This document shows, piece after piece, positions 10,757-18,906 of a stretch of DNA of 64,000 bases. Position 1 is the stretch's first letter, and each line of letters starts with the position of its first letter. The notes beneath the pieces are model-generated. The model had not been told where the DNA came from, did no database searches, and worked only from the letters and a program-made list of their open reading frames with translations. Position numbers and translations under genes: made by a program. The stretch comes from Porticoccaceae bacterium LTM1 (GTDB lineage Bacteria > Pseudomonadota > Gammaproteobacteria > Pseudomonadales > Porticoccaceae), in the NCBI GenBank assembly GCA_030252795.1, contig CP127080.1, positions 352,536-416,535 of the forward strand, written 5' to 3'.

Positions 10757-10766
10757 TGTATATACA
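10757..10766. promoter_or_regulatory. Predicted HutC operator between hutI and hutF
   Basis: The perfect palindrome TGTATATACA fits the TGTA-N2-TACA type of half-sites known for Pseudomonas HutC. It sits in the divergent intergenic region, with a -10-like TATGCT at 10776 on the hutF side. One site could control both hutI-hutC-hutU and hutF-hutH-hutG. I found no equally good match just upstream of hutU, hutH or hutG. Confidence 0.7.
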
Positions 10767-10902
10767 TGTATGTTCTATGCTAGACTTTCCTTCATTGAGA
10801 TTCAAGTCTGGCGTTCTTTTGGTCTGCAATAAAGGCCAAACCCAGCTACGAATAGTAGTCACTGGAAACTGGTTGTCAGTTGTTACCGGAAGCATGCTCA
10901 CT

Positions 10903-12279
10903 ATGCGCACACTTTATTTGGAACAAGCTCTATTGCCCGATGGTTGGGCCAGTAACGTAGAAATCGACGTAGACGGCTGCGGCGATATTGCCGCTATCCG
11001 TACCGATGTAACCGACTCGCAAGTGGAGCGAGTGTCAGGCGTAGCGCTCGCCGGTATGCCCAACCTGCACTCTCATGCCCATCAGCGGGCGATGGTGGGG
11101 CTTGCGGAAAAAGCCGGTGCCTCTAACGACAGCTTCTGGACCTGGCGAGAGGCGATGTACCGCTACCTCGGTACTCTTCAACCTGATCAGTTGCAGGCAA
11201 TATCCGCACAGCTTTATGTAGAGATGCTGAAATTTGGTTACACAAATGTGGCTGAATTTCAGTATCTGCATCACGACCTCGACGGCAACCCATATCCCAA
11301 TCGCGCTGAAATGACCCTGCGTTGTCTGCAGGCGGCAAAGGATTCCGGTATTGGAATAACCCTGCTGCCGGTTCTCTATCGCTATGCCGGATTTGGTGGG
11401 CAGGAGCCAGTGCCGGGGCAACGTAGATTCCTGAATGACGCCGAGCAGTTTCTTGAAATTGTTCGTGAGCTGCAAAAGGTCACGGCCGAGGATGCCAATG
11501 CCGTTGTCGGTATTGCACCGCACTCGCTGCGCGCTGTGACACCGGAGTTATTGAAAGAAGTGCTGGCCGGTTTTAGCTCTTTGTCTGAGGGAAAGGGCCC
11601 TGTGCATATTCATATTGCAGAGCAGGTTCCCGAGGTTGAAGGTTGTCTTGAATGGAGCGGTAAGCGCCCGGTGGAGTGGTTGCTCGACAATTTTTCTGTT
11701 GATCAACGATGGTGTCTTATTCACGCAACCCATTTGTCCAGCGAGGAAATTTCTCGCTTGGCAAACAGTGGGGCAGTGGTGGGTATCTGTCCGACGACCG
11801 AGGCCAATTTGGGCGATGGAATATTCCCTACGTCTTCCTTCCTGAAGCAAGGTGGTCATTTTGGTATCGGCTCGGACAGTCAGGTCAGCATCAGTCCTGC
11901 AGAAGAGTTGCGCTGGTTGGAGTACGCCCAGCGCCTGACCAGTAACGGTCGTAATGTATTGGCCGCCGGTGCTGGAGCCAGTACTGGTCGAACCCTGTTT
12001 GATGCGGCATTAGCAGGAGGAGCCCAAGCCTGTGGCCGAGCCATTGGCCAGCTGGAGGTTGGTTGTCGTGCCGATATCGTGATTCTGGATACTGAGCACC
12101 CTCGCCTGATGGGGCGCCAGGGGGACGACATCCTGGACAGCTGGATTTTTGGTTGCGACAGCAATCCGGTGCGCGACGTATTTGTAGGCGGCAAGTTGGT
12201 GGTTGCCAATGGCAAACATTTTGACGAGCTGCGCATTGAAGAGAATTTTAAAACGGTTGTTAGTGAATTAATGAACTAG
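10903..12279 (+). CDS. hutF: Formimidoylglutamate deiminase
   Basis: About 458 residues. It deaminates N-formimino-L-glutamate to N-formyl-L-glutamate and ammonia, the first half of the two-step HutF/HutG route used by Pseudomonas instead of HutG-type formiminoglutamase. Amidohydrolase motifs are present: MPNLHSHAHQRAM (His56, His58), HIHIAEQ, LIHATHLS and GSDSQVSISP. The second of two ATGs is chosen because GGAAG lies ten bases before it and one base before the first. The frame is open far upstream, into the hutI region, but that extension is antisense shadow. It starts the plus-strand hut unit. Confidence 0.95.
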   Translation: MRTLYLEQALLPDGWASNVEIDVDGCGDIAAIRTDVTDSQVERVSGVALAGMPNLHSHAHQRAMVGLAEKAGASNDSFWTWREAMYRYLGTLQPDQLQAISAQLYVEMLKFGYTNVAEFQYLHHDLDGNPYPNRAEMTLRCLQAAKDSGIGITLLPVLYRYAGFGGQEPVPGQRRFLNDAEQFLEIVRELQKVTAEDANAVVGIAPHSLRAVTPELLKEVLAGFSSLSEGKGPVHIHIAEQVPEVEGCLEWSGKRPVEWLLDNFSVDQRWCLIHATHLSSEEISRLANSGAVVGICPTTEANLGDGIFPTSSFLKQGGHFGIGSDSQVSISPAEELRWLEYAQRLTSNGRNVLAAGAGASTGRTLFDAALAGGAQACGRAIGQLEVGCRADIVILDTEHPRLMGRQGDDILDSWIFGCDSNPVRDVFVGGKLVVANGKHFDELRIEENFKTVVSELMN

Positions 12280-12280
12280 T

Positions 12281-12337
12281 CGCCTTTCCCGCGCAGGCGG
12301 GAGTCCACCATGGATCCCCGCCTGCGCGGGGATGACG
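12281..12337. repeat. REP-like palindromic repeat, CCCGCG family (copy 1)
   Basis: CCCGCGCAGGCGGG at 12288 is followed by CCCCGCCTGCGCGGGG at 12316, bounded by GTC... and ...GATGAC. Each half is itself palindromic. It lies between hutF and hutH. Related copies are at 30999, 38739 and 61661. Confidence 0.85.
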
Positions 12338-12363
12338 AGGTATTAAACTGAGGAATGAAAGAG

Positions 12364-13890
12364 ATGTCTTTTGAACTGAACATGATTCCAGGTGAGCTGA
12401 CGCTCTCCGATCTACGCAATATTTTCCGCAATCCGGTAACAATCAAGGTGGAAGAGAGCCGCTGGGCAATTGTGGAAAAGTCTCGCCAACGTGTAGTTGA
12501 TACCATCGAGAGCGGCGTTACCGTATATGGAATCAATACCGGTTTCGGTCGTCTGGCCCAGACTAGCATCAGCCACGATCAGCTCGGTACCTTGCAGCGC
12601 AATCTGGTGCTGTCACACGCCACGGGTGTTGGTGAAAACCTGGATGAGAATACCGCTCGTCTGATGACGGTTATGAAAATCGGCTCACTGATGCGCGGAT
12701 TCTCAGGTATTCGCCGTGAAGTGATCGAGTTGATGATCAATATGATCAACCTTGGTATGGTGCCGGCGATCCCAAGCCAGGGTTCAGTGGGCGCATCCGG
12801 CGATTTGGCGCCGCTGGCACATATGAGCATGCCGCTGATTGGTGAAGGCGAAGTGATCTGGGATGGTAAGGTAATGCCAGCTCAAGATGCGCTGGCTAAA
12901 GCAGGCCTGCAGCCCATTGAGCTGGCAGCCAAAGAGGGGTTGGCGCTGATGAATGGCACCCAAACTTCCACCTCACTGGCATTGAAAGGCTTGTTTGAAG
13001 CTGAAGTGAACTTCAACGCGGCTTTGGTAGCCGGTGCCCTGAGCACCGAGGCCAGCCTGTCTGCACGCTCTCCGCACGTACACGAAATTCACATGGTACG
13101 CGGTCAGCCGGGCCAGATCGAAGCAGCGCGTTTATACCGCGAACTCTTACAAGACAGTGAAATCAACCAGTCTCACTCGGATTGTGCCAAAGTTCAGGAT
13201 CCATACTGCTTGAGATGCCAGCCCCAGGTGATGGGCGCAGTGCTGGACCAAATGCGTTACGCCACCATGACGCTAGTAACTGAAGCCAACGGTGTGACTG
13301 ACAACCCGCTGGTATTTGACGAGGAAGTTGGTGTGATTTCGGGTGGTAATTTCCACGCCGAGCCGGTAGCGATGGCAGCAGATAACCTTGCGATTGCTAT
13401 TTCCGAAATCGGTGCGCTGTCCGAGCGTCGTATTGCCATGTTGATCGATGCCGGCATGAGCCAGCTGCCTCCGTTCCTGGTGAAGGATGCTGGTCTCAAC
13501 TCCGGGTTTATGATTTCCCACGTAACCGCTGCAGCACTGGCCAGTGAGAACAAGTCCCACGCCCACCCTGCGTCAGTGGATAGCCTGCCGACTTCTGCCA
13601 ACCAGGAAGACCATGTGTCCATGGCGACCTACGCCGGTCGTCGACTGGGTATCATGAATGACAACGTACGCTTTATCGTGGCAATCGAGTTGTTGGCAGC
13701 GGCCCAGGGCATCAGCCTGCGTCGCCCGCTCAAGTCCAATGAGCAGTTGGAAGCGTTCCACGCAGAAATTCGCAAAGTGGCTGCCGAGTGGGATCAGGAC
13801 CGCTACTTCAAGCCAGATATTGATGCGGTGAAAGCGTTGATTGATGGTGGTAAGTTTGGCGATATGATTGGGGCTTATCTGGAAGGGTAA
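12364..13890 (+). CDS. hutH: Histidine ammonia-lyase (histidase)
   Basis: About 508 residues. It converts L-histidine to trans-urocanate and ammonia, step one of the pathway. The ASG triad at residues 144-146 within [14 protein letters not shown] forms the self-made MIO electrophile; the P. putida enzyme has it at 142-144. YGINTGFG near residue 55 is the conserved active-site tyrosine loop. The second ATG is chosen since GAGGA lies ten bases before it and directly abuts the first. It follows hutF after 84 bases, mostly a REP-like repeat, and precedes hutG. Confidence 0.97.
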   Translation: MSFELNMIPGELTLSDLRNIFRNPVTIKVEESRWAIVEKSRQRVVDTIESGVTVYGINTGFGRLAQTSISHDQLGTLQRNLVLSHATGVGENLDENTARLMTVMKIGSLMRGFSGIRREVIELMINMINLGMVPAIPSQGSVGASGDLAPLAHMSMPLIGEGEVIWDGKVMPAQDALAKAGLQPIELAAKEGLALMNGTQTSTSLALKGLFEAEVNFNAALVAGALSTEASLSARSPHVHEIHMVRGQPGQIEAARLYRELLQDSEINQSHSDCAKVQDPYCLRCQPQVMGAVLDQMRYATMTLVTEANGVTDNPLVFDEEVGVISGGNFHAEPVAMAADNLAIAISEIGALSERRIAMLIDAGMSQLPPFLVKDAGLNSGFMISHVTAAALASENKSHAHPASVDSLPTSANQEDHVSMATYAGRRLGIMNDNVRFIVAIELLAAAQGISLRRPLKSNEQLEAFHAEIRKVAAEWDQDRYFKPDIDAVKALIDGGKFGDMIGAYLEG

Positions 13891-13918
13891 ATCTCGAAGG
13901 CTAACGCCTTTCTCGGGC

Positions 13919-14092
13919 CTGACGTCGGACGCTAGACGTCTGACGCTTGCTCGATGCCCTGTAGGTCGCCCTTTAGTCCGCCAAGCTCTGCTATCTGGAT
14001 AGCATCTTGGCGGGCTAAAGCCTGATCTACATTGTTGTATACCACTCGCGGCGCAGCCGCGTGCGTCCGACTTCAGACGTCCGACGTCCGAC
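13919..14092. repeat. Inverted-repeat element with 7-bp-unit arms (copy 2) and nested palindrome
   Basis: Left units GTCGGAC, GCTAGAC and GTCTGAC run from 13924 to 13944. Right units GTCCGAC, TTCAGAC, GTCCGAC, GTCCGAC run from 14065 to 14092. Inside lies a second inverted repeat, 13961-14030, with CTTTAGTCCGCCAAG pairing with CTTGGCGGGCTAAAG. The element fills the hutH-hutG gap and ends 21 bases before the hutG start. Confidence 0.8.
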
Positions 14093-14112
14093 CTCTACAA
14101 TCGGAGCTCAGA

Positions 14113-14904
14113 ATGTCCGCAATCTATGAATTACATCAAGGCACCTCTCCCCTCATCGTCTCCATGCCCCACTCCGGGCTGGAGTTACCGGCTGACCTTG
14201 CGGAACGGATGACACCCATTGCCCGCAGCCTGAAAGACACTGACTGGCACATTCCACAGCTTTACGAGTTTGTTAAAGAGATGGGCGCTACGGTGGTCAA
14301 GGCCAACTACAGCCGCTATGTGGTGGACCTGAACCGTCCGGCCAGTGGTGAGAGCCTCTACCCGGGGCAGGCTACTACCGGCACTTGTCCGGATATCACC
14401 TTTGAAAATGAGCCGCTTTATCTCGAAGGGCGGGAGTTCGATTCTGCCGAGTTGCCGGCTCGCATAGAAACCTACTGGCAGCCTTATCACGATGCACTTG
14501 CTGCAGAGATTGAGCGAGTGAAAGCTTTGCACGGCTACTGTCTGCTCTACGATGCCCATTCAATCCGCTCCCATGTGCCGCGCCTCTTTGATGGCGAATT
14601 GCCGACACTGAATCTGGGTACTGCTCGTGGCGAAAGTTGTGCTCATGAGATTGGTGAGCGATTGGAAGGTGTACTGGCCTCGCAACACCATTTTGAGTGG
14701 GTAGCCAATGGCCGTTTTGTTGGGGGCTACATTACTCGCAATTACGGTAAGCCAGAAAGTAATGTACATACGGTACAAATGGAGCTCGCCCAAAGTGCTT
14801 ATATGATGGAAGATGAAAGCAATGCTTATTGCCCGAAAAAGGCGGCACTATTGCAGTCGACTCTCAAACATTTAATGGATGTGATGCTTCATTGGAAGCC
14901 TTGA
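14113..14904 (+). CDS. hutG: N-formylglutamate deformylase
   Basis: About 263 residues of the N-formylglutamate amidohydrolase family. It splits N-formyl-L-glutamate to glutamate and formate, the last step of the HutF-dependent route. Family motifs include LIVSMPHSGLELP at the N-terminus, VVDLNRPASGESLYPGQ, and LYDAHSIRSHVP. The ATG is preceded by CGGAG at good spacing; the frame extends further up through the repeat element, which is not coding. It ends the plus-strand hut unit and is closed by a strong terminator. Confidence 0.95.
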   Translation: MSAIYELHQGTSPLIVSMPHSGLELPADLAERMTPIARSLKDTDWHIPQLYEFVKEMGATVVKANYSRYVVDLNRPASGESLYPGQATTGTCPDITFENEPLYLEGREFDSAELPARIETYWQPYHDALAAEIERVKALHGYCLLYDAHSIRSHVPRLFDGELPTLNLGTARGESCAHEIGERLEGVLASQHHFEWVANGRFVGGYITRNYGKPESNVHTVQMELAQSAYMMEDESNAYCPKKAALLQSTLKHLMDVMLHWKP

Positions 14905-14929
14905 TTGCTGGGCAGGTTTAAAAGGGATA

Positions 14930-14966
14930 AAAAAACGGGAGCCACTATTGGCTCCCGTTTTTTTTT
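14930..14966. terminator. Bidirectional terminator between hutG and thioredoxin-fold gene 1
   Basis: A perfect 10-bp stem ACGGGAGCCA / TGGCTCCCGT with a 4-nt loop is flanked by A6 on the left and T9 on the right. It serves both converging genes. Confidence 0.92.
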
Positions 14967-14994
14967 GCATGTATGGATATCAGTATCTTAGGAA

Positions 14995-16041
14995 TTAAGA
15001 CTTGGTTGCCAGAGAGTCAATTTGTGAAAGAATGCGATCTTTCATCTTGGCAGATTGAGACTCGGGGTCCATAGAAATTGCCTGATCCAGCAACTCAGTG
15101 GCAGCTTCTTTTTGACCGCTGCCAGCTGTTACCAGTGCTTTGTAAATGACGAAATCCTGCCTTGTTTCCAGTGGGTAGCTGCTGTCTCCGGCAAGCTTGG
15201 AAAAGAAGCTGAGGCCATCTTCGTGCATACCGGCTCTGTGAAATGAAAAACACAGATTGTAGAGCAGCATGCTCAGGTCGCCGCCTTCTTTGATGAAGTT
15301 GTACTTGTTGAAAATCGCTACCTGTTTTACAACTTTTTCCTGGTCTGTACCCTTGTCGCCTCTCAGTCCATTAAGCTCTGCCATCATGTCCTGACCGCCT
15401 TTGATGGTGCGATATTTGCTGTAAAGGGCGTCGTCTTTGTGTTGGCTCAAAGACATGATTTCGGCCATTTTGGCATCGCGATCTTCAATGATCAGGCTGT
15501 CGTTGCTCAGCAGTTCATCCAGCAGCTTGGCTCGCTTCAGGCCAGATGCTTTGGCTGCCTTTATTTTCAGTTTCTTTGCCTTTGCTTTGCCGCTGATAAG
15601 TTCTTCCAGGTGCTCAACATATTTGACCGGACCGCCTTCCCGATAGCCTGTTTGGGCATAACCTTTGGCGTTGTAGTCAGTCAGGTAGACAGTTGGGTAG
15701 CCGCGTGGCTTGAAAACGTCCTGCCATTTCTCATTATGTTCGCGTTGCTCCTCTGTGATTATGTCTTCACCTTGTGGGAAGTCGAGATCCACCAGAACCA
15801 GATTGTCTTTCGCGTAATCCAGAAACTCTTGCTTTGACAGAACTTCGTTGTCCAGCTTGATGCACCAGCCGCACCAGTCGGAGCCGGTGAAGAACATAAA
15901 GATATCTTTACCTTCGGCTTTGGCGACTTTTTGAGCTTCGTCCATATCGGTGAGCCACTGTTCACCCTTTTCTGCCAGTGCGGTGCTGGCTATTGCCATC
16001 AGAGCCACGGAGGCCAAGGCTTTGGAAACTTGTTTCAGCAT
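14995..16041 (-). CDS. Periplasmic thioredoxin-fold protein, paralogue 1 (CGWC)
   Basis: About 348 residues. A Sec signal peptide is cleaved near ALA-EKGEQ (residue 23). The thioredoxin-like domain carries SDWCGWC (Cys57 and Cys60), a long insertion rich in charged residues, and the cis-Pro motif RGYPTVYLTD. The C-terminal ~200 residues are helical and end in a tetratricopeptide-like stretch (ATELLDQAISMDPES). The domain resembles the thioredoxin_7/DsbD-C-like class; a role in periplasmic thiol redox or protein repair is inferred, not shown. It is one of three tandem paralogues with nearly identical first 70 residues, and has its own promoter module and terminator. Confidence 0.85.
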   Translation of the reverse strand: MLKQVSKALASVALMAIASTALAEKGEQWLTDMDEAQKVAKAEGKDIFMFFTGSDWCGWCIKLDNEVLSKQEFLDYAKDNLVLVDLDFPQGEDIITEEQREHNEKWQDVFKPRGYPTVYLTDYNAKGYAQTGYREGGPVKYVEHLEELISGKAKAKKLKIKAAKASGLKRAKLLDELLSNDSLIIEDRDAKMAEIMSLSQHKDDALYSKYRTIKGGQDMMAELNGLRGDKGTDQEKVVKQVAIFNKYNFIKEGGDLSMLLYNLCFSFHRAGMHEDGLSFFSKLAGDSSYPLETRQDFVIYKALVTAGSGQKEAATELLDQAISMDPESQSAKMKDRILSQIDSLATKS

Positions 16042-16108
16042 GAGTTAACCCTCAATTATGGTCTGCTGCGATGAGCAGTTTATTCAACTTGAGTTTTTTA
16101 CCATCCTC

Positions 16109-16152
16109 AGTATGCATCCAATTAATACATTCAGTCTGTTAAGAATTGTTAA
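16109..16152 (-). promoter_or_regulatory. Promoter module of paralogue 1 (GTTAA-N5-GTTAA plus CATACT)
   Basis: On the plus strand GTTAA-GAATT-GTTAA at 16138-16152 is a direct repeat with 10-bp period. On the coding (minus) strand it is followed after 22 bases by the -10-like CATACT (16109-16114), and the ATG is about 68 bases further. No -35 hexamer is visible, as expected for a promoter that needs an activator. Confidence 0.6.
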
Positions 16153-16250
16153 AGTCATTTCCTGTTCTGTTTTTAGTAAATTTAAGACCTAATGGTTTTT
16201 GTTATCCGATGATAAGTTGTATTTCGTTCCTTTGAGTTGTTTTCGGCAAT

Positions 16251-16278
16251 AAAAAAACGGGAGCCGATTGGCTCCCGT
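16251..16278 (-). terminator. Terminator after thioredoxin-fold paralogue 2
   Basis: The stem ACGGGAGCC / GGCTCCCGT with loop GATT is followed on the minus strand by a U7 run. It begins 28 bases past the stop codon. The stem is nearly the same as the one after hutG and paralogue 1. Confidence 0.9.
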
Positions 16279-16306
16279 TCTCGATGTAGCAGCTACTGAT
16301 CAGTGA

Positions 16307-17362
16307 TCAGGATTGTGCACTTGCTTTCTCGGCAAGCTTTTCTTTCATCATTTTGGCTCGTTTGCCCGTCTGGCTTTCCGGGTCCATGGCCATGGCTTGA
16401 TCGTAAAACTTGATCGCTTTCTCATGGTCCACTTCGCTGGCGTTGGCAGTGATGATGGCCTTAAAGAGGGCGGTGGTCTGTTGAATTTCCAGAGGGTAGC
16501 TGGAGTCACTGGTGATTTTGTCCATAAATGCCGCACCATTTTCGGTCTGGCCGGTTTTGATGAACTGATCACCAATAGAGCCAAGCAGACGATGCAGAGC
16601 CTGACCTTCCTTCACAGAATCGTAAGAAGAGAACACGGCCAGAATTTGGTCCAGCTTTTCTTCATTGCTACCTTCGCCGCGATATACCTTGCCCAAGTCA
16701 CTCATCATGTTGTTGCCAACTTGGATGGTGTGATACTTGTTGTACAGGGTGTCATCTTTGCCCTCTGTCAGGGCTACGATCTCTTCAATTTTGCCGTTCT
16801 TGTCGTCAATCATTGCGCCATCTGTGTTCAGCAACTGGTCCAGTAATTTGGCGCGCTTCAGGCCTTTTGCTTTGGCAATGTCGGCTTGCAGTTGTTCGGT
16901 GGCTTTTTTGCCTTCGATCAGCGCTTTCAGGTGATCAACATAAGCCACGGGACCGCCGGCCTGATAGCCAGTCTGAGCGAATGCTTTGGCTGAAGCGTCG
17001 GTCAGGTAAACGGTAGGAAAGCCACGTGGTTTAAAAACATCTTTCCACTTATCGTTATGAGCACGCTGTTCTTCCGTGATTACGTCTTCGCCTTGCGGGA
17101 AGTCCAGGTCTACCAGAACCAGATTGTCTTTTGCATAAGCCAGGAACTCTTCCTTGGACAGAACTTCGTTGTCCAGCTTAATGCACCAGCCACACCAGTC
17201 TGAACCGGTGAAGAACATGAAGATAGATTTACCTTCTGCTTTAGCGACTTTTTGAGCTTCGTCCATATCGGTCAGCCACTGCTCACCTTTTTCTGCAAAT
17301 GCTGAGCTGGCAAAAGCCACAAGTGCAACAGATGCCAATGCTTTAGAGAGAGATTTCAACAT
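16307..17362 (-). CDS. Periplasmic thioredoxin-fold protein, paralogue 2 (CGWC)
   Basis: About 351 residues, built like paralogue 1: signal peptide to residue 23 (AFA-EKGEQ), Cys57-Gly-Trp-Cys60, RGFPTVYLTDASAK, and a helical C-terminal half with AIKFYDQAMAMDPES. The ATG with GAGGT upstream is chosen; an in-frame codon seven residues earlier lacks a ribosome binding site. It is flanked by its own promoter module and terminator, so the three paralogues are likely separate transcripts. Function is unknown beyond a probable periplasmic thiol-disulfide role. Confidence 0.85.
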   Translation of the reverse strand: MLKSLSKALASVALVAFASSAFAEKGEQWLTDMDEAQKVAKAEGKSIFMFFTGSDWCGWCIKLDNEVLSKEEFLAYAKDNLVLVDLDFPQGEDVITEEQRAHNDKWKDVFKPRGFPTVYLTDASAKAFAQTGYQAGGPVAYVDHLKALIEGKKATEQLQADIAKAKGLKRAKLLDQLLNTDGAMIDDKNGKIEEIVALTEGKDDTLYNKYHTIQVGNNMMSDLGKVYRGEGSNEEKLDQILAVFSSYDSVKEGQALHRLLGSIGDQFIKTGQTENGAAFMDKITSDSSYPLEIQQTTALFKAIITANASEVDHEKAIKFYDQAMAMDPESQTGKRAKMMKEKLAEKASAQS

Positions 17363-17427
17363 AGGGTATACCTCAATGCGCACACGCCTGGTGGCGACTT
17401 ATGGTTATTTGGGACTACATGACATGC

Positions 17428-17471
17428 AGTATGCCTGTGCAATAGGTGGGGAGTCTGTTAAGAATTGTTAA
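17428..17471 (-). promoter_or_regulatory. Promoter module of paralogue 2
   Basis: GTTAA-GAATT-GTTAA lies at 17457-17471 on the plus strand, identical to copy 1. On the coding strand CATACT (17428-17433) follows after 22 bases, and the ATG about 66 bases later. The flanking sequence between these blocks is unrelated to copy 1, so the blocks themselves look conserved by selection. Confidence 0.6.
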
Positions 17472-17575
17472 AGTGGAATGAATGGTCCAAATACTGAAAA
17501 TAATTAGAATTATATTTTATGTTTTGGTGGGAAAAAGGGTGGAGCAGAAAGTGGCTGATTCAAGCCCCGGCTTAG

Positions 17576-17604
17576 AAACAAAAAGGGAGCCAATGGCTCC
17601 CTTT
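17576..17604 (-). terminator. Terminator after thioredoxin-fold paralogue 3
   Basis: A 10-bp stem AAAGGGAGCC / GGCTCCCTTT with loop AAT is followed on the minus strand by TTTTTGTTTC. Confidence 0.88.
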
Positions 17605-17640
17605 GGAATACCCAGGGCTAGCAGCCCGAAAGTACTGATA

Positions 17641-18681
17641 TTATTTGTTTTGCAGTTCTTGCAACATACCTGCTGCGCGTTGGCCGGTTTGGCTCTTAGG
17701 GTCCATATCAATGGTTTCCTGGTAGTACTTCTTAACTTGCTCCAGGTCCGGATTTTCACCGTTGGCCATGATGATGCCTCTGAACAGTGCGCTGTCCTGG
17801 CGAATCGAAAGGGCAAAGCTCTCGTCGTTCTTGAGGGTTTCCATAAAGGCTACACCTTCGGCGGTTTTGCCGTTACCGATGTGCTGGTCACCAATCATGG
17901 CTACCAGTTGTTGTAATGCTCTGCCATCTTTCAGGTGCTTGTAGGAGTCAAACAGCTCCAGTGCGCCGGTCAGCTTTTCTTCTTTGGAGGCATTTCCACC
18001 GAACAACTGGTTCATCTTGCCGCCGAGTTCCTGGTTGGCGAGCATGTTGGAGTATTTGCTGTACAGCTCTTCATCCTGACCTTTTGACAGATCGGCAATT
18101 TCTTTTACCAGAGTCATAGGATCTTCGATCATGGCGCCTTCAAGGTCGAGCATTTGTGCCAGCAGTTTTGCGCGATCCAGGCCTGAGGCTGTTGCAGCTT
18201 CTTTCTCCAGGGTGGCAAATTTGTCCTTGCCGGCCTTGAGTTCTTGCAGGTGAGCAACGTATTTCTCGGCGCCACCTTCGCGATAGCCAGTCTTGGCAAA
18301 GCCGTTAGCATTGGCGTCGGCAAGGATGACGGTGGGGTAGCCTTTAGGCTTAAACTTTTCAGCCCACTTATCATTGTGCTCCCATTGCTCTTCGGAAATG
18401 ATGTCCTCGCTTTGCGGGAAGTCGAGGTCTACCAGTACCAGATTCTCTTCGGCATAGTCCAGGAACTCTTTCTTGGACAGCACTTCGTTCTCCAATCGGA
18501 TGCACCAGACACACCAGTCGGAGCCGGTAAAGAACATAAAGATGTCTTTGCCCTCGGCTTTGGCCACTTTCTGGGCTTCGTCCATATCGGTCAGCCACGG
18601 CTCGCCTTTTTCTGCCAGTGCGCTGCTGGCAAGAGCAGCCAGGGCGACTGCCGACAGGGTCTTGGAAATAAGTTTCAACAT
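17641..18681 (-). CDS. Periplasmic thioredoxin-fold protein, paralogue 3 (CVWC)
   Basis: About 346 residues, same plan as the two downstream paralogues: signal peptide to ALA-EKGEP, active site Cys57-Val-Trp-Cys60 instead of CGWC, KGYPTVILADANANG, helical C-terminus with VKKYYQETIDMDPKS. The changed dipeptide between the cysteines usually shifts the redox potential and suggests a diverged role. Good ribosome binding site AGAGGA. It is the furthest upstream of the three, with its own promoter module. Confidence 0.85.
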   Translation of the reverse strand: MLKLISKTLSAVALAALASSALAEKGEPWLTDMDEAQKVAKAEGKDIFMFFTGSDWCVWCIRLENEVLSKKEFLDYAEENLVLVDLDFPQSEDIISEEQWEHNDKWAEKFKPKGYPTVILADANANGFAKTGYREGGAEKYVAHLQELKAGKDKFATLEKEAATASGLDRAKLLAQMLDLEGAMIEDPMTLVKEIADLSKGQDEELYSKYSNMLANQELGGKMNQLFGGNASKEEKLTGALELFDSYKHLKDGRALQQLVAMIGDQHIGNGKTAEGVAFMETLKNDESFALSIRQDSALFRGIIMANGENPDLEQVKKYYQETIDMDPKSQTGQRAAGMLQELQNK

Positions 18682-18736
18682 AAAATCCTCTCTTAAAGCT
18701 TCTCAGATCTGGGTTTATCTGGATCAATTGGTCGCG

Positions 18737-18779
18737 AGTATGCCTCGAATGAGCTAGAGGGTCTATTAAGAAATGTTAA
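18737..18779 (-). promoter_or_regulatory. Promoter module of paralogue 3
   Basis: ATTAA-GAAAT-GTTAA at 18765-18779 on the plus strand is a slightly degenerate form of the motif ahead of the other two paralogues. CATACT on the coding strand (18737-18742) follows after 21 bases; the ATG is about 56 bases further. Confidence 0.55.
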
Positions 18780-18906
18780 GGATTGTCAGTAATTCCGCAT
18801 GTTTTGACGGGTTGATTTTGTCTCCAAAGGCTGTAACTGCTAGAGTTGCGCGGTTTGAAGTGGGTGATCCTTGGTGGGTAAAGAATAACTAGAGAGGTTA
18901 ATAGAG

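Noticed and set aside
10543-10902. Long in-frame extension ahead of hutF
   Set aside because: It runs through the 5' end of hutI and the operator region, and family members start just before ALLPDGW; GGAAG fits the later ATG.
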